From Burkholderia sp052045245 (GTDB taxonomy: Bacteria > Pseudomonadota > Gammaproteobacteria > Burkholderiales > Burkholderiaceae): DNA of 64,000 nt. Of the stretch, positions 1 to 8,869 are shown piece by piece (the stretch's first letter is position 1; every line of letters begins with the position of its first letter). The position numbers and the translations under genes were made by a program. The notes beneath the pieces are model-generated. The model was not told the origin of the DNA. It saw only the letters and a program-made list of their open reading frames with translations, and made no database searches. The stretch lies in contig NZ_JBQEON010000023.1 of the NCBI RefSeq assembly GCF_052045245.1, forward strand, positions 1 to 64,000. Direction: 5' to 3'.

Positions 1-29
1 GAGCCTATCCGAACCTTTGTGTGTGAGGC
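1..29 (+). repeat. IS256-type left terminal inverted repeat
   Basis: Bases 1-29 pair with the reverse complement of 1327-1355. Shared segments are TATCCG near the tip and GTGTGTGAGGC at the inner end. The true tip may lie at or just before base 1. Confidence 0.75.
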
Positions 30-56
30 ATAAACTGATGGCCAAGGAGCCACTTT

Positions 57-1316
57 ATGCCACGCAAACGCAAGGAAGAAGTGACGATTGAGCCGGGCAA
101 GGGCTTGAACCTGGACCCGGAACTCATCAAGCAACTGGTGCCCGGAACGCTGGATCGGGCAACGATCAACGAGCAGCTCGCGGCGCTCAAGAAGGCGATC
201 TTCGAACGCGCGCTGGGCGGCGAACTGACCCACCACCTTGGCTACGAGAAGGGTGAAGCCAAACCGGGCGGCCGCACGAACCATCGCAACGGCACCAGCC
301 GCAAACGCGTTGCAACCGACGACGACTTGCTCGACGTCGAGATTCCGCGCGACCGCGAAGGCACCTTCGATCCGGTGTTGATCGCCAAGGGCGAGCGACG
401 CTTCACCGGCTTCGACGACAAGATCATCGCGATGTACGCCCGCGGCATGAGCGTGCGGGAGATTCAGGGCTTCCTGCTGGAGATGTACGGCATCGAGGTA
501 TCGCCGGACTTCATCAGCACCGTCACTGACGCGGTGATCGACGAAGTGCGTGAATGGCAGCAGCGGCCGCTCGAGCCGATGTACCCGGTCGTGTTCTTCG
601 ATGCCTTGCGAGTCAAGATCCGCGACGAAGGCGTGGTGCGCAATAAGGCGATCTACCTGGCACTGGGCGTGCGCCGCGACGGCACACGTGACGTGCTGGG
701 CCTTTGGATCGAACAGACCGAAGGCGCCAAGTTCTGGCTGCGGGTGGTGAACGACCTGAAGCTGCGCGGCGTGCAGGACATTCTGATCGCCGTGGTCGAC
801 GGCCTGAAGGGCTTCCCGGAAGCGATCAACACGGTGTTCCCGGACACGACGGTGCAGACCTGCATCGTGCATCTGATCCGGAACTCGCTGGACTTCGCCA
901 GCTGGAAAGACCGGAAATCGGTCGCAGCCGCGCTCAAGGAGATCTATCGGGCACCGTCGGCCGAAGCGGCCGCCGTGGCGCTGGATGCGTTCGATACGAG
1001 CCCGTGGGGTAGGAAATACCCACCGATTGCCGCCCTCTGGCGCCGGGCCTGGGATCAGGTGATTCCGTTCTACGCCTTCGCGCCTGACATCCGGAAAGTT
1101 GTATATACGACCAACGCGATCGAGTCGTTGCACATGCAGCTTCGGAAGATCATCAAGGCGCGGGGCCACTTCCCATCGGACGAGGCCGCGCTCAAACTGA
1201 TCTGGCTGGCGCTGCGCAACGTCGTGGTCAAGTGGACCGGTTCCCGGCACGATTGGAAGAGCGCCATGACACAGTTCGCGCTGCTTTACCCGGAACGATT
1301 CAACATTGGAGTCTGA
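57..1316 (+). CDS. IS256-family (mutator-type) transposase
   Basis: A 419-residue DDE transposase, full length for the family (about 400-420). The acidic triad is visible: Asp in VVFFDALRVKIRD near residue 180, Asp in VVDGLKGFPEA near residue 247, and Glu in TTNAIESLHMQLRK near residue 360. The N-terminal third carries the usual HLGYEKGE and GRTNHRNGTSRK motifs of IS256 transposases. The reading frame is unbroken, so the copy looks potentially active. It acts on the flanking terminal repeats by a cut-out, circle-forming mechanism known for the family. Confidence 0.95.
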   Translation: MPRKRKEEVTIEPGKGLNLDPELIKQLVPGTLDRATINEQLAALKKAIFERALGGELTHHLGYEKGEAKPGGRTNHRNGTSRKRVATDDDLLDVEIPRDREGTFDPVLIAKGERRFTGFDDKIIAMYARGMSVREIQGFLLEMYGIEVSPDFISTVTDAVIDEVREWQQRPLEPMYPVVFFDALRVKIRDEGVVRNKAIYLALGVRRDGTRDVLGLWIEQTEGAKFWLRVVNDLKLRGVQDILIAVVDGLKGFPEAINTVFPDTTVQTCIVHLIRNSLDFASWKDRKSVAAALKEIYRAPSAEAAAVALDAFDTSPWGRKYPPIAALWRRAWDQVIPFYAFAPDIRKVVYTTNAIESLHMQLRKIIKARGHFPSDEAALKLIWLALRNVVVKWTGSRHDWKSAMTQFALLYPERFNIGV

Positions 1317-1326
1317 ATCTCAACCC

Positions 1327-1355
1327 GCCTCACACACGAAATTCCGGATACCTCC
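1327..1355 (-). repeat. IS256-type right terminal inverted repeat
   Basis: This is the reverse complement of the left terminal repeat with about eight mismatches. It starts ten bases after the transposase stop codon, the expected position for the right end. Confidence 0.8.
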
Positions 1356-1579
1356 GACCGACACGATCGCAGGTGCTTCACGCGAAACGAAAGCGCACCA
1401 CCAAAAACGCCCCCAAACAAAAACGCCCAGACAAAAACCAAGAGCCCTCCGCCGGAAGGGCAAAATAAAGCGAGCTATCCGCTTCCGATAGAACCCGTCG
1501 CAATTCTGCAAGACGCTTGCGTCGCCCTTACCTAAACTTGATCCTGTTGAACCCTCTTACGAAACCGAAAGGAACGACC
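1356..1579. other. IS-to-astC intergenic region
   Basis: No gene is seen here. Bases 1379-1447 contain no T at all on the plus strand and are rich in A and C, with AAAAACGCCC occurring twice. I see no confident promoter; the AST promoter should lie here or within the right end of the IS. An AAAGGA ribosome-binding site at 1567-1572 serves astC. Confidence 0.6.
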
Positions 1580-2812
1580 ATGACGACCTCGACCGTGACC
1601 CGCCAGACATTCGACGAAGTGATGGTGCCGGTATTTTCCCCCGCGCCGTTCGTGCCGGACCGTGCAGAGGGCTCGCGCGTGTGGGACACGGCCGGCCGCG
1701 AGTACGTGGATTTCGCGTGCGGCATCGCGGTCACGTCGCTGGGCCACGGCCACCCGGAACTGCTGAAGGTCCTGGACGAACAAGGCCGCAAGCTCTGGCA
1801 CATCGGCAACGGCTACACGAACGAGCCGGTGCTGCGCCTCGCCAAACGCCTCGAATCGCTGACCTTCGCCGACCGCGCATTCTTCGCGAACTCGGGCGCG
1901 GAAGCGAACGAAGCCGCACTGAAACTCGCCCGCCGCGTCGCCTTCGACCGCCACGGCGCCGACAAATACGAAATCGTGTCGTTCGTCCAGTCGTTCCACG
2001 GCCGCACGTTCTTCACGGTCAGCGTCGGCGGCCAGCCGAAATACTCGGAAGGCTTCGGCCCGGTGCCCGAGGGCATCAAGCACCTGCCGTTCAACGACAT
2101 CGAAGCCGCGAAGGCCGCGATCGGCCCGAAAACCTGTGCCGTGATCGTCGAGCCGGTGCAGGGCGAAGGCGGCGTGATCCCGGCCGATCCGGCCTTCCTG
2201 AAGGCGTTGCGCGAAGCCTGCGACGCCAACGGCGCACTGCTGATTTTCGACGAAGTGCAAACGGGCGTCGGCCGCACGGGCCAGTTCTACGCATACATGG
2301 ACACGGGCGTCACGCCGGACATCCTCACCACCGCGAAGGCGCTCGGCAACGGCTTCCCGATCGGCGCGATGCTGACGACGAACGAACTGGCCGCGCACTT
2401 CAAGGTCGGCGTGCACGGCACGACGTACGGCGGCAACCCGCTCGCGTCGGCAATCGCCGACAAGGTCGTCGAACTGATCGGCGATCCGGCACTGCTCGAA
2501 GGCGTGCGCGAACGCAGCGTGCGACTGAAGGGCGCGCTCGAACGCATCAACGCACGCTTCGGCATCTTCAAGGACATCCGTGGCAAGGGCCTCTTGGTCG
2601 GCGCGGAACTCACCGCCGCATTCGACGGCCGCGCGAAGGACTTCGTCACCGCCGCCGCCGAGAACGGCCTCATCATGCTGATCGCCGGCCCGAACGTACT
2701 GCGCTTCGTGCCGTCGCTCGTGATCCCGTTCGACCTGCTCGACGAAGGCATCAAGCGCTTCGAAAAGGCAGTCGAGCAGGTGCTCGCGGCCCAGGAAGCC
2801 ACCGCGCGCTGA
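1580..2812 (+). CDS. astC: Succinylornithine/acetylornithine transaminase (AST pathway)
   Basis: A 410-residue class III PLP aminotransferase. It moves the delta-amino group of N2-succinylornithine to 2-oxoglutarate, the third step of the AST route. The class III signature is visible: the FDEVQTGVGRTG segment, the PLP lysine in TTAKALGNGFPIGAML, and GTYGGNPLASA. I chose ATG 1580 because it follows an AAAGGA site by seven bases and starts the usual N-terminus; an in-frame ATG at 1517 would add 21 non-conserved residues. It is the first gene of a six-gene operon. Biosynthetic acetylornithine aminotransferase ArgD is a close homologue; the position beside aruF, aruG, astD, astB and astE argues for the catabolic role. 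Confidence 0.94.
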   Translation: MTTSTVTRQTFDEVMVPVFSPAPFVPDRAEGSRVWDTAGREYVDFACGIAVTSLGHGHPELLKVLDEQGRKLWHIGNGYTNEPVLRLAKRLESLTFADRAFFANSGAEANEAALKLARRVAFDRHGADKYEIVSFVQSFHGRTFFTVSVGGQPKYSEGFGPVPEGIKHLPFNDIEAAKAAIGPKTCAVIVEPVQGEGGVIPADPAFLKALREACDANGALLIFDEVQTGVGRTGQFYAYMDTGVTPDILTTAKALGNGFPIGAMLTTNELAAHFKVGVHGTTYGGNPLASAIADKVVELIGDPALLEGVRERSVRLKGALERINARFGIFKDIRGKGLLVGAELTAAFDGRAKDFVTAAAENGLIMLIAGPNVLRFVPSLVIPFDLLDEGIKRFEKAVEQVLAAQEATAR

Positions 2813-2842
2813 TCGGCGCGCCCATCGCAGACAGGAACGACG

Positions 2843-3943
2843 ATGCTATTTGTTCGCCCCGGCAAACTCACGGATCTCGATGCGCTCGCGCACATGGCGC
2901 GCACCGCGCAGCCGGTCCTGCACTCGCTGCCGCACGACCGCGCGGCGCTCGAAGCGCGCGTGGCGCTCTCCGAGGATTCGTTTCGCGCGGACGTCGACTT
3001 CGCCGGCGAAGAGTTCTATCTCTTCGTGCTCGAGGATTCGTCGACGGGCAAGCTGCTCGGCACGGCGAGCATCGTGGCCGCGGCCGGCTACTCGGAACCG
3101 TTCTACGCGTTCCGCAACGACGCACTGATCCACGCGTCGCGCGAGCTGCACGTGAACCGCAAGATCCACGCGCTCACGATGTCGCACGAGCTGACCGGCA
3201 AAAGCCGGCTGGCCGGCTTCTACGTCGATCCGTCGCTGCGCGGCGACGCGGCCGCGCACCTGATCTCGCGTGCGCGGATGATGTACATCGCCGCGAACCG
3301 CCGCCGCTTCACGCCCGAAGTGTTCACGCTGCTGCTCGGCGTGAGCGACAACACGGGCGCATCGCCGTTCTGGGAAGCGGTGGGCCGCAAGTTCTTCGGC
3401 CGCAATTTCACCGACGTCGACATCGCGTCGGGCGGCCGCAGCCGCACGTTCATCGCGGAAGTGATGCCCGCGTATCCGCTCTACGTGCCGCTGCTGCCGG
3501 AAGCCGCGCAGCGCGTGCTCGGCGAGCCGAACGAAACGGCACTGCTCGCGTACGACATCCATCTCGAGGAAGGCTTCGAGCCGGACCGCTTCGTCGACAT
3601 CTTCGACGCGGGCCCGGTGCTGACCGCGCAGGTCGACCGCACCGCGTGCGTGAAGCACGGCGCGGAGCGCACGGTGCGCGAAGCCGCGCGTCAGCAGGGC
3701 GACGTCGCGTACATGGTGTCGACGGGCAGCGGCGAATCGTTCCGCTGCGTGCTGGCCGACCTGCCGGGCGATACGGCCGACGCGCGGGGCGCCCATGCGC
3801 CGCTCGCGGCCGACGCGCGGGGCGCCCATGCGCCGCTCGCGGCCGACGTGCGCGCGGCACTCGATGTGAAGGATGGCGATGTCGTGCGCTGCGTGCCGCT
3901 GCACCGCCGCGACGATGACGAGATGAAGGGAGACGCAGCATGA
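2843..3943 (+). CDS. aruF: Arginine/ornithine N-succinyltransferase, alpha subunit
   Basis: A 366-residue protein of the AstA/AruF family. With AruG it forms the enzyme that succinylates the alpha-amino group of arginine (or ornithine) using succinyl-CoA, the first AST step. Family segments such as MFVRPGKLTD-like N-terminus, YVDPSLRGDAAAHLISRARMM, ASPFWEAVGRKFFGRNF and FDAGPVL are clear. It is about 20 residues longer than typical subunits because the unit ADARGAHAPLA occurs twice in tandem near the C-terminus (about residues 312-333). The stop overlaps the aruG start by four bases, so the two subunits are probably translationally coupled. Confidence 0.93.
   Translation: MLFVRPGKLTDLDALAHMARTAQPVLHSLPHDRAALEARVALSEDSFRADVDFAGEEFYLFVLEDSSTGKLLGTASIVAAAGYSEPFYAFRNDALIHASRELHVNRKIHALTMSHELTGKSRLAGFYVDPSLRGDAAAHLISRARMMYIAANRRRFTPEVFTLLLGVSDNTGASPFWEAVGRKFFGRNFTDVDIASGGRSRTFIAEVMPAYPLYVPLLPEAAQRVLGEPNETALLAYDIHLEEGFEPDRFVDIFDAGPVLTAQVDRTACVKHGAERTVREAARQQGDVAYMVSTGSGESFRCVLADLPGDTADARGAHAPLAADARGAHAPLAADVRAALDVKDGDVVRCVPLHRRDDDEMKGDAA
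3775..3840 (+). repeat. 33-base tandem duplication inside aruF
   Basis: Two perfect, adjacent 33-base units (3775-3807 and 3808-3840) keep the reading frame and encode ADARGAHAPLA twice; a further partial unit of about eight bases follows. The unit is extremely GC-rich and contains GGGGCGCCC, a likely slippage substrate. Confidence 0.95.
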
Positions 3944-4986
3944 TCGTCGTTCGGGTCGTACAAACGGGCGACGTCGACGCGCTCGTGTCGCTCGCGAAGG
4001 AAACCGGGCCGGGCCTGACCACGTTCAAGCCCGACCGCGACGCGCTTGCCGCGCGCATCGAACGCTCGCGCCGCACGCTCGACGGCCGCGCCGCGCCGGG
4101 CGAAGCCGGCTACTTCTTCGTGATGGAAGAATCGAAGACGGGCGACATCGCAGGCGTCTGCGGAATCGAGACGCAGGTCGGCCTCGAACAGCCGTTCTAC
4201 AACTATCGCGTGAGCACGGTCGTGCACGCGAGCCAGGAACTCGGCGTGTGGACGCGGATGTCCGCGCTCAACATCTCGCACGACCTGACGGGTTACGCGG
4301 AAGTGTGCTCGCTGTTCCTGAGCCCGCGCTATCGCACGGGCGGTGTCGGCGGCCTGCTGTCGCGCTCGCGCTTCATGTTCATCGCGCAGTTTCGCGACCG
4401 CTTCCCGGAACGCATCTGCGCGGAACTGCGCGGCCACTTCGACGAAGACGGCACGTCGCCGTTCTGGCGCGCGGTCGGTTCGCACTTCTACCAGATCGAC
4501 TTCAACGCAGCGGACTACCTGAGCTCGCACGGCCGCAAGTCGTTCCTCGCGGAACTGATGCCGCGCTACCCGGTGTACGTCGACCTGCTGCCGCAAGACG
4601 CACAGGACGCGGTCGGCCTCACGCACCGCGACACGCTGCCGGCCCGCAAGATGCTCGAGGCGGAAGGGCTGCGCTACCAGAACCACGTCGACATCTTCGA
4701 CGCGGGCCCGGTGCTCGAATGCCATGTGAACGACCTGCGCACGGTGCGCGAGAGCGTCGTCGTGCCGGTCGCGATCGGCGTGCCGGATGCAACCGATCAC
4801 GCACGGGGCGACCATCCGCCGAAGTCGCTCGTGTCGAACACGTCGCTCGGCGATTTCCGCGTCGGCGTCGCGCCGGGCGTGGTCGCGAACGGTGCGTTCG
4901 TGCTGTCGGCCGACGATGCCGTCGCGCTCGACGTGAAGGCCGGCGATCCGGTCCGCGTGCTGCCGCTCAAAGTCAAACAAGGATAA
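3940..4986 (+). CDS. aruG: Arginine N-succinyltransferase, beta subunit
   Basis: A 348-residue paralogue of AruF and the second subunit of arginine/ornithine succinyltransferase (called astA in species with one gene). It shares the same landmark blocks: LSPRYRTGGVGGLLSRSRFM, TSPFWRAVGSHFYQIDF, LMPRYPVYVDLLPQDAQ and IFDAGPVLECH. The ATG overlaps the aruF stop (ATGA), and astD starts seven bases after its stop, so it sits inside one transcription unit. Length is normal for the family. The alpha/beta naming follows the Pseudomonas aru order and is inference from position and homology. Confidence 0.92.
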   Translation: MIVVRVVQTGDVDALVSLAKETGPGLTTFKPDRDALAARIERSRRTLDGRAAPGEAGYFFVMEESKTGDIAGVCGIETQVGLEQPFYNYRVSTVVHASQELGVWTRMSALNISHDLTGYAEVCSLFLSPRYRTGGVGGLLSRSRFMFIAQFRDRFPERICAELRGHFDEDGTSPFWRAVGSHFYQIDFNAADYLSSHGRKSFLAELMPRYPVYVDLLPQDAQDAVGLTHRDTLPARKMLEAEGLRYQNHVDIFDAGPVLECHVNDLRTVRESVVVPVAIGVPDATDHARGDHPPKSLVSNTSLGDFRVGVAPGVVANGAFVLSADDAVALDVKAGDPVRVLPLKVKQG

Positions 4987-4993
4987 ACGAATC

Positions 4994-6457
4994 ATGACGG
5001 AACTCTTCATCGACGGCGCCTGGGTCGCAGGCTCGGGCCCCGTCTTCGCTTCGCGCAACCCGGGCACCGACGCGATCGCATGGCAGGGCGACAGCGCATC
5101 GGCGGCCGACGTCGACCGCGCGGTCGCGAGCGCACGGCGCGCCTTCGCCGGCTGGTCGGCACTCGACTTCGACGCGCGCTGCGCGATCGTCAAGCGCTTC
5201 GCCGCGCTGCTCACCGAACGCAAGGAAGCGATCGCCGCCACGATCGGCCGCGAGACGGGCAAGCCGCTGTGGGAAGCGCGTACCGAAGTCGCGGCGATGG
5301 CCGCGAAGGTCGGCATCTCGATTCAGGCCTATCAGGAACGCACCGGCGAGAAACGCCAGGACATGGCCGACGGCGTCGCGGTGCTGCGTCATCGTCCGCA
5401 CGGCGTCGTCGCGGTGTTCGGTCCGTACAACTTCCCCGGCCACTTGCCGAACGGTCATATCGTGCCGGCGCTGATCGCGGGCAACACGGTGGTGTTCAAG
5501 CCGTCGGAACTCGCACCGGGCGTCGCCCGCGCGACGGTCGAGGTGTGGCACGAAGCCGGGCTGCCGGCGGGCGTGCTGAACCTCGTGCAGGGCGAGAAGG
5601 ACACGGGCATCGCGCTCGCGAATCATCGGCAGATCGACGGGTTGTTCTTCACCGGCAGCTCGGACACCGGCACGCTGCTGCACAAGCAGTTCGGCGGCCG
5701 TCCGGAAATCGTGCTCGCGCTCGAAATGGGCGGCAACAACCCGCTCGTGATCGGCGAAGTCGAGGACCTCGACGCGGCCGTGCATCACACGATTCAATCG
5801 GCGTTCCTGTCGGCCGGCCAGCGCTGCACGTGCGCACGCCGCATCTTCGTGCCGCAGGGCGCGTTCGGCGACCGCTTCCTCGCACGCTTTGCCGACGTCA
5901 CGTCGAAGATCGCGGCCGACGTGTTCGACGCCGATCCGCAGCCTTTCATGGGGGCGGTGATCTCGGCGCGCGCGGCCGCAAAGCTCGTCGATGCGCAGTC
6001 GCGCCTGGTCGAGCAGGGCGCGAAGCCGATCATCGCGATGACGCAGCGCGATCCGCGCCTCGGCTTCGTGAACGCGTCGATCATCGACGTGACCGGCGTG
6101 GCGAACCTGCCCGACGAGGAACACTTCGGCCCGCTCGCGCAGATCGTCCGCTACGCGACGTTCGACGAAGCGATCGAGCGCGCGAACGACACGGCGTTCG
6201 GCCTGTCCGCCGGCCTGCTGGCCGACGACGCCAACGCATGGGCGCACTTCCGCCGCACGATCCGGGCCGGCATCGTCAACTGGAACCGCCCGACCAACGG
6301 CGCATCGTCTGCCGCGCCGTTCGGCGGCACGGGCCGCTCGGGCAACCATCGGCCGAGCGCGTACTACGCGGCCGACTATTGCGCGTATCCGATGGCGTCG
6401 GTGGAAAGCACTGAACTGACCTTGCCCGCGAGCCTGTCGCCGGGCCTGCATTTCTGA
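4994..6457 (+). CDS. astD: Succinylglutamate-semialdehyde dehydrogenase
   Basis: A 487-residue aldehyde dehydrogenase that oxidises N-succinylglutamate semialdehyde to N-succinylglutamate with NAD+, the fourth AST step. Family marks: VFGPYNFPGHLPNGH in the coenzyme domain, the catalytic Glu in LALEMGGNNPLV, and the catalytic Cys in SAGQRCTCARR. AstD proteins share the NFPGHLPNGHI segment and a C-terminal NRPTNGASSAAPFGG block, both present. It follows aruG by seven bases and precedes astB by 14. It is distinguished from other aldehyde dehydrogenases by these AstD blocks and by operon context. Confidence 0.95.
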   Translation: MTELFIDGAWVAGSGPVFASRNPGTDAIAWQGDSASAADVDRAVASARRAFAGWSALDFDARCAIVKRFAALLTERKEAIAATIGRETGKPLWEARTEVAAMAAKVGISIQAYQERTGEKRQDMADGVAVLRHRPHGVVAVFGPYNFPGHLPNGHIVPALIAGNTVVFKPSELAPGVARATVEVWHEAGLPAGVLNLVQGEKDTGIALANHRQIDGLFFTGSSDTGTLLHKQFGGRPEIVLALEMGGNNPLVIGEVEDLDAAVHHTIQSAFLSAGQRCTCARRIFVPQGAFGDRFLARFADVTSKIAADVFDADPQPFMGAVISARAAAKLVDAQSRLVEQGAKPIIAMTQRDPRLGFVNASIIDVTGVANLPDEEHFGPLAQIVRYATFDEAIERANDTAFGLSAGLLADDANAWAHFRRTIRAGIVNWNRPTNGASSAAPFGGTGRSGNHRPSAYYAADYCAYPMASVESTELTLPASLSPGLHF

Positions 6458-6471
6458 TCGAGGGAACGACG

Positions 6472-7812
6472 ATGAACGCACAAGAAGCCAATTTCGACGG
6501 ACTCGTCGGCCCGACCCACAACTACGCCGGGCTGTCGTTCGGCAATGTGGCGTCGCTCAACAACGAGAAGTCGGCGGCGAACCCGAAGGCCGCCGCGAAG
6601 CAGGGGCTGCGCAAGATGAAGCAGCTCGCGGATCTCGGCTTCGCGCAAGGCGTGCTGCCGCCGCAGGAGCGCCCGTCGCTGCGCCTGCTGCGCGAGCTCG
6701 GCTTCTCCGGCAAGGACGCGGACGTGATCGCGAAGGCCGCGAAGCAGGCGCCCGAACTGCTCGCCGCGGCGAGCTCGGCATCGGCGATGTGGACCGCGAA
6801 CGCGGCGACCGTCAGCCCGTCGGCCGACACGAGCGACGGCCGCGTGCATTTCACGCCGGCCAACCTGTGCAGCAAGCTGCATCGCGCGATCGAGCACGAC
6901 GCGACGCGCCGCACGCTGTCGACGCTGTTCGCCGATCCCGCGCACTTCGCGGTGCACGAGGCGCTGACGGGCACGCCGGCACTCGGCGACGAAGGCGCGG
7001 CGAACCATACGCGCTTTTGCGCGGAATACGGCAAGCCGGGCGTCGAATTCTTCGTGTACGGCCGTGCGGAGTATCGTCGCGGTCCGGAGCCGAAGCGCTT
7101 CCCGGCGCGCCAGACCTTCGAGGCGAGCCGCGCGGTCGCGCATCGCCACGGTCTTGCCGAAACGGCGACGGTCTATGCGCAGCAGGATCCGGACGTGATC
7201 GACGCGGGCGTGTTCCACAACGACGTGATTTCGGTCGGCAACCGCGACACGCTGTTCACGCACGAGCGCGCGTTCGTCAACAGGCAGGCGATCTACGACA
7301 CGCTGACGGCCACGCTCGACGCGCGCGGCGCACGGCTGAACGTGATCGAGGTGCCCGATGCGGCCGTGAGCGTGAACGATGCCGTCACGTCGTACCTGTT
7401 CAACAGCCAGCTGCTGTCGCGCGCGGACGGCTCGCAAGTGCTCGTCGTGCCGCAGGAGTGCCGCGAGAACGCGAACGTCGCCGCCTATCTCGACCGGCTC
7501 GCGGCCGGCAACGGCCCGATTCGCGACGTGCTGGTGTTCGATCTGCGCGAAAGCATGAAGAACGGCGGCGGCCCCGCGTGCCTGCGCCTGCGTGTCGTGC
7601 TGAACGATGCCGAGCGCGCGGCCGTCACGTCGAACGTGTGGATCAACGACACGCTGTTCGCGTCGCTCGACGCGTGGATCGAAAAGCACTACCGCGACCG
7701 TCTCGCACCGGAGGATCTCGCCGATCCGACGCTGCTCGACGAATCGCGCACGGCGCTCGACGAGCTCACGCAGATCCTGCGCGTCGGGTCGCTGTATGAC
7801 TTCCAGCGCTGA
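6472..7812 (+). CDS. astB: N-succinylarginine dihydrolase
   Basis: A 446-residue member of the amidinotransferase/dihydrolase superfamily. It hydrolyses N-succinylarginine to N-succinylornithine, releasing two ammonia and CO2, the second AST step. The N-terminal FDGLVGPTHNYAGLSFGNVA segment is diagnostic for AstB. The catalytic cysteine lies in NGGGPACLRLRV, and the active-site HNDVISVGN region is present. A GAGGGAACG site precedes the ATG. Length equals that of characterised enzymes (about 447). Only eight bases separate its stop from the astE start. Confidence 0.96.
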   Translation: MNAQEANFDGLVGPTHNYAGLSFGNVASLNNEKSAANPKAAAKQGLRKMKQLADLGFAQGVLPPQERPSLRLLRELGFSGKDADVIAKAAKQAPELLAAASSASAMWTANAATVSPSADTSDGRVHFTPANLCSKLHRAIEHDATRRTLSTLFADPAHFAVHEALTGTPALGDEGAANHTRFCAEYGKPGVEFFVYGRAEYRRGPEPKRFPARQTFEASRAVAHRHGLAETATVYAQQDPDVIDAGVFHNDVISVGNRDTLFTHERAFVNRQAIYDTLTATLDARGARLNVIEVPDAAVSVNDAVTSYLFNSQLLSRADGSQVLVVPQECRENANVAAYLDRLAAGNGPIRDVLVFDLRESMKNGGGPACLRLRVVLNDAERAAVTSNVWINDTLFASLDAWIEKHYRDRLAPEDLADPTLLDESRTALDELTQILRVGSLYDFQR

Positions 7813-7819
7813 GTCGCCC

Positions 7820-8869
7820 ATGCCGTCCGCCGTATTGCTCGACGACTTCCTCGCGTTCACGCTCGCGGGCGATCCGCCGGCCGCAACCGGCGGCGCGTGT
7901 GCGGACGGTGCGGTGCGCTGGCAATGGCACGGCGACGGGCTGCTCGCGTTCGAGCCGGCCGCGGGTGACGCCGGCGCCGAGGCGCGCGCGAGCGTGCTGG
8001 TGTCGGCCGGTGTGCACGGCGACGAGACGGCGCCGATCGAGCTGCTGTCGATGCTCGTGCGCGATCTTGCCGCGGGCACGCTGCCGCTCGCATGCCGGCT
8101 GCTGGTGGTGCTCGGCAACGTGCCGGCGATGCGCGCGGGCGACCGCTATCTCGACGACGACCTGAATCGGCTGTTCAGCGGCCGTCACGCGCAAGTGCCG
8201 GCGAGCCGCGAAGCGGCGCGCGCGGTGCAGCTCGAAGCGGCGGCCACCGCGTTCTTCGCGGCGGCGCCGAAGGGCGGTGCGCGCTGGCACATCGACATGC
8301 ACACGGCGATCCGCGCATCGGTGTTCGAGCAGTTCGCGCTGCTGCCGCACACGGGCACGCCGCCGACCCGCACGATGGTCGAGTGGCTCGGCGATGCGCG
8401 CATCGCGGCCGTGCTGCTGCATACCGCGAAGGGCAACACGTATTCGCATTTCACGGCCGAGCATTGCGGCGCGCTCGCGTGCACGCTCGAACTCGGCAAG
8501 GTGCGGCCGTTCGGCCAGAATGACCTGTCGCGCTTCGCGCCGGCCGACCGCGCGGTGCGCAAGCTGGTCTCGGGTGCGCCGGGTGACCGCGCCGCGGGGG
8601 GCGGCCATCCGCCGCTGCCGCGCGTGTTCACGGTGATCGACCAGATCACGAAGCAAAGCGACGCGCTCGAGCTGTTCGTCGCGGCCGACGTCGCGAACTT
8701 CACCGCGTTCGCGCGCGGCACGGTGCTCGCGCAGGACGGCGACTACCGCTACACGGTGCAGCACGACGAGGAGCGCATCGTGTTCCCGAATCCGACCGTG
8801 AAGCCGGGTTTGCGCGCGGGCCTGCTCGTCGTCGACACGACGCGCGACACGCTTGCCGCACTCGTCTGA
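7820..8869 (+). CDS. astE: Succinylglutamate desuccinylase
   Basis: A 349-residue zinc-dependent carboxypeptidase-like enzyme of the AstE/aspartoacylase family. It cleaves N-succinylglutamate to succinate and glutamate, the last AST step. Zinc-site elements are visible: GVHGDETAPIELL (His and Glu), DDLNRLFSG and the second His in WHIDMHTAIR. An upstream in-frame extension to 7607 overlaps astB fully, so I chose ATG 7820, just after the astB stop. It ends the operon; no clear terminator follows it before the transporter gene at 9224. Confidence 0.94.
   Translation: MPSAVLLDDFLAFTLAGDPPAATGGACADGAVRWQWHGDGLLAFEPAAGDAGAEARASVLVSAGVHGDETAPIELLSMLVRDLAAGTLPLACRLLVVLGNVPAMRAGDRYLDDDLNRLFSGRHAQVPASREAARAVQLEAAATAFFAAAPKGGARWHIDMHTAIRASVFEQFALLPHTGTPPTRTMVEWLGDARIAAVLLHTAKGNTYSHFTAEHCGALACTLELGKVRPFGQNDLSRFAPADRAVRKLVSGAPGDRAAGGGHPPLPRVFTVIDQITKQSDALELFVAADVANFTAFARGTVLAQDGDYRYTVQHDEERIVFPNPTVKPGLRAGLLVVDTTRDTLAALV

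Larger units (their letters stand above)
1..1355 (+). mobile_element. IS256-family insertion sequence
   Basis: The element has one transposase gene between imperfect terminal inverted repeats of about 29 bases (1-29 and 1327-1355 reversed). They match at roughly 21 of 29 positions ungapped and share the block GTGTGTGAGGC. Length and single-gene layout fit the IS256 family. The left end coincides with the first base of the window, so the exact left border and the left target duplication cannot be seen. The right end lies about 225 bases upstream of astC, so the element has landed in the 5' region of the AST operon. A short direct repeat expected for this family would begin at 1356. Confidence 0.88.

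Noticed and set aside
1443..1475. Sigma54 promoter before astC
   Set aside because: A GG-N10-GC spacing exists, but the flanking bases do not match TGGCAC or TTGC.
1681..3918. A 745-codon plus-strand frame over astC and aruF
   Set aside because: Arg-rich shadow in another frame of two clear genes.
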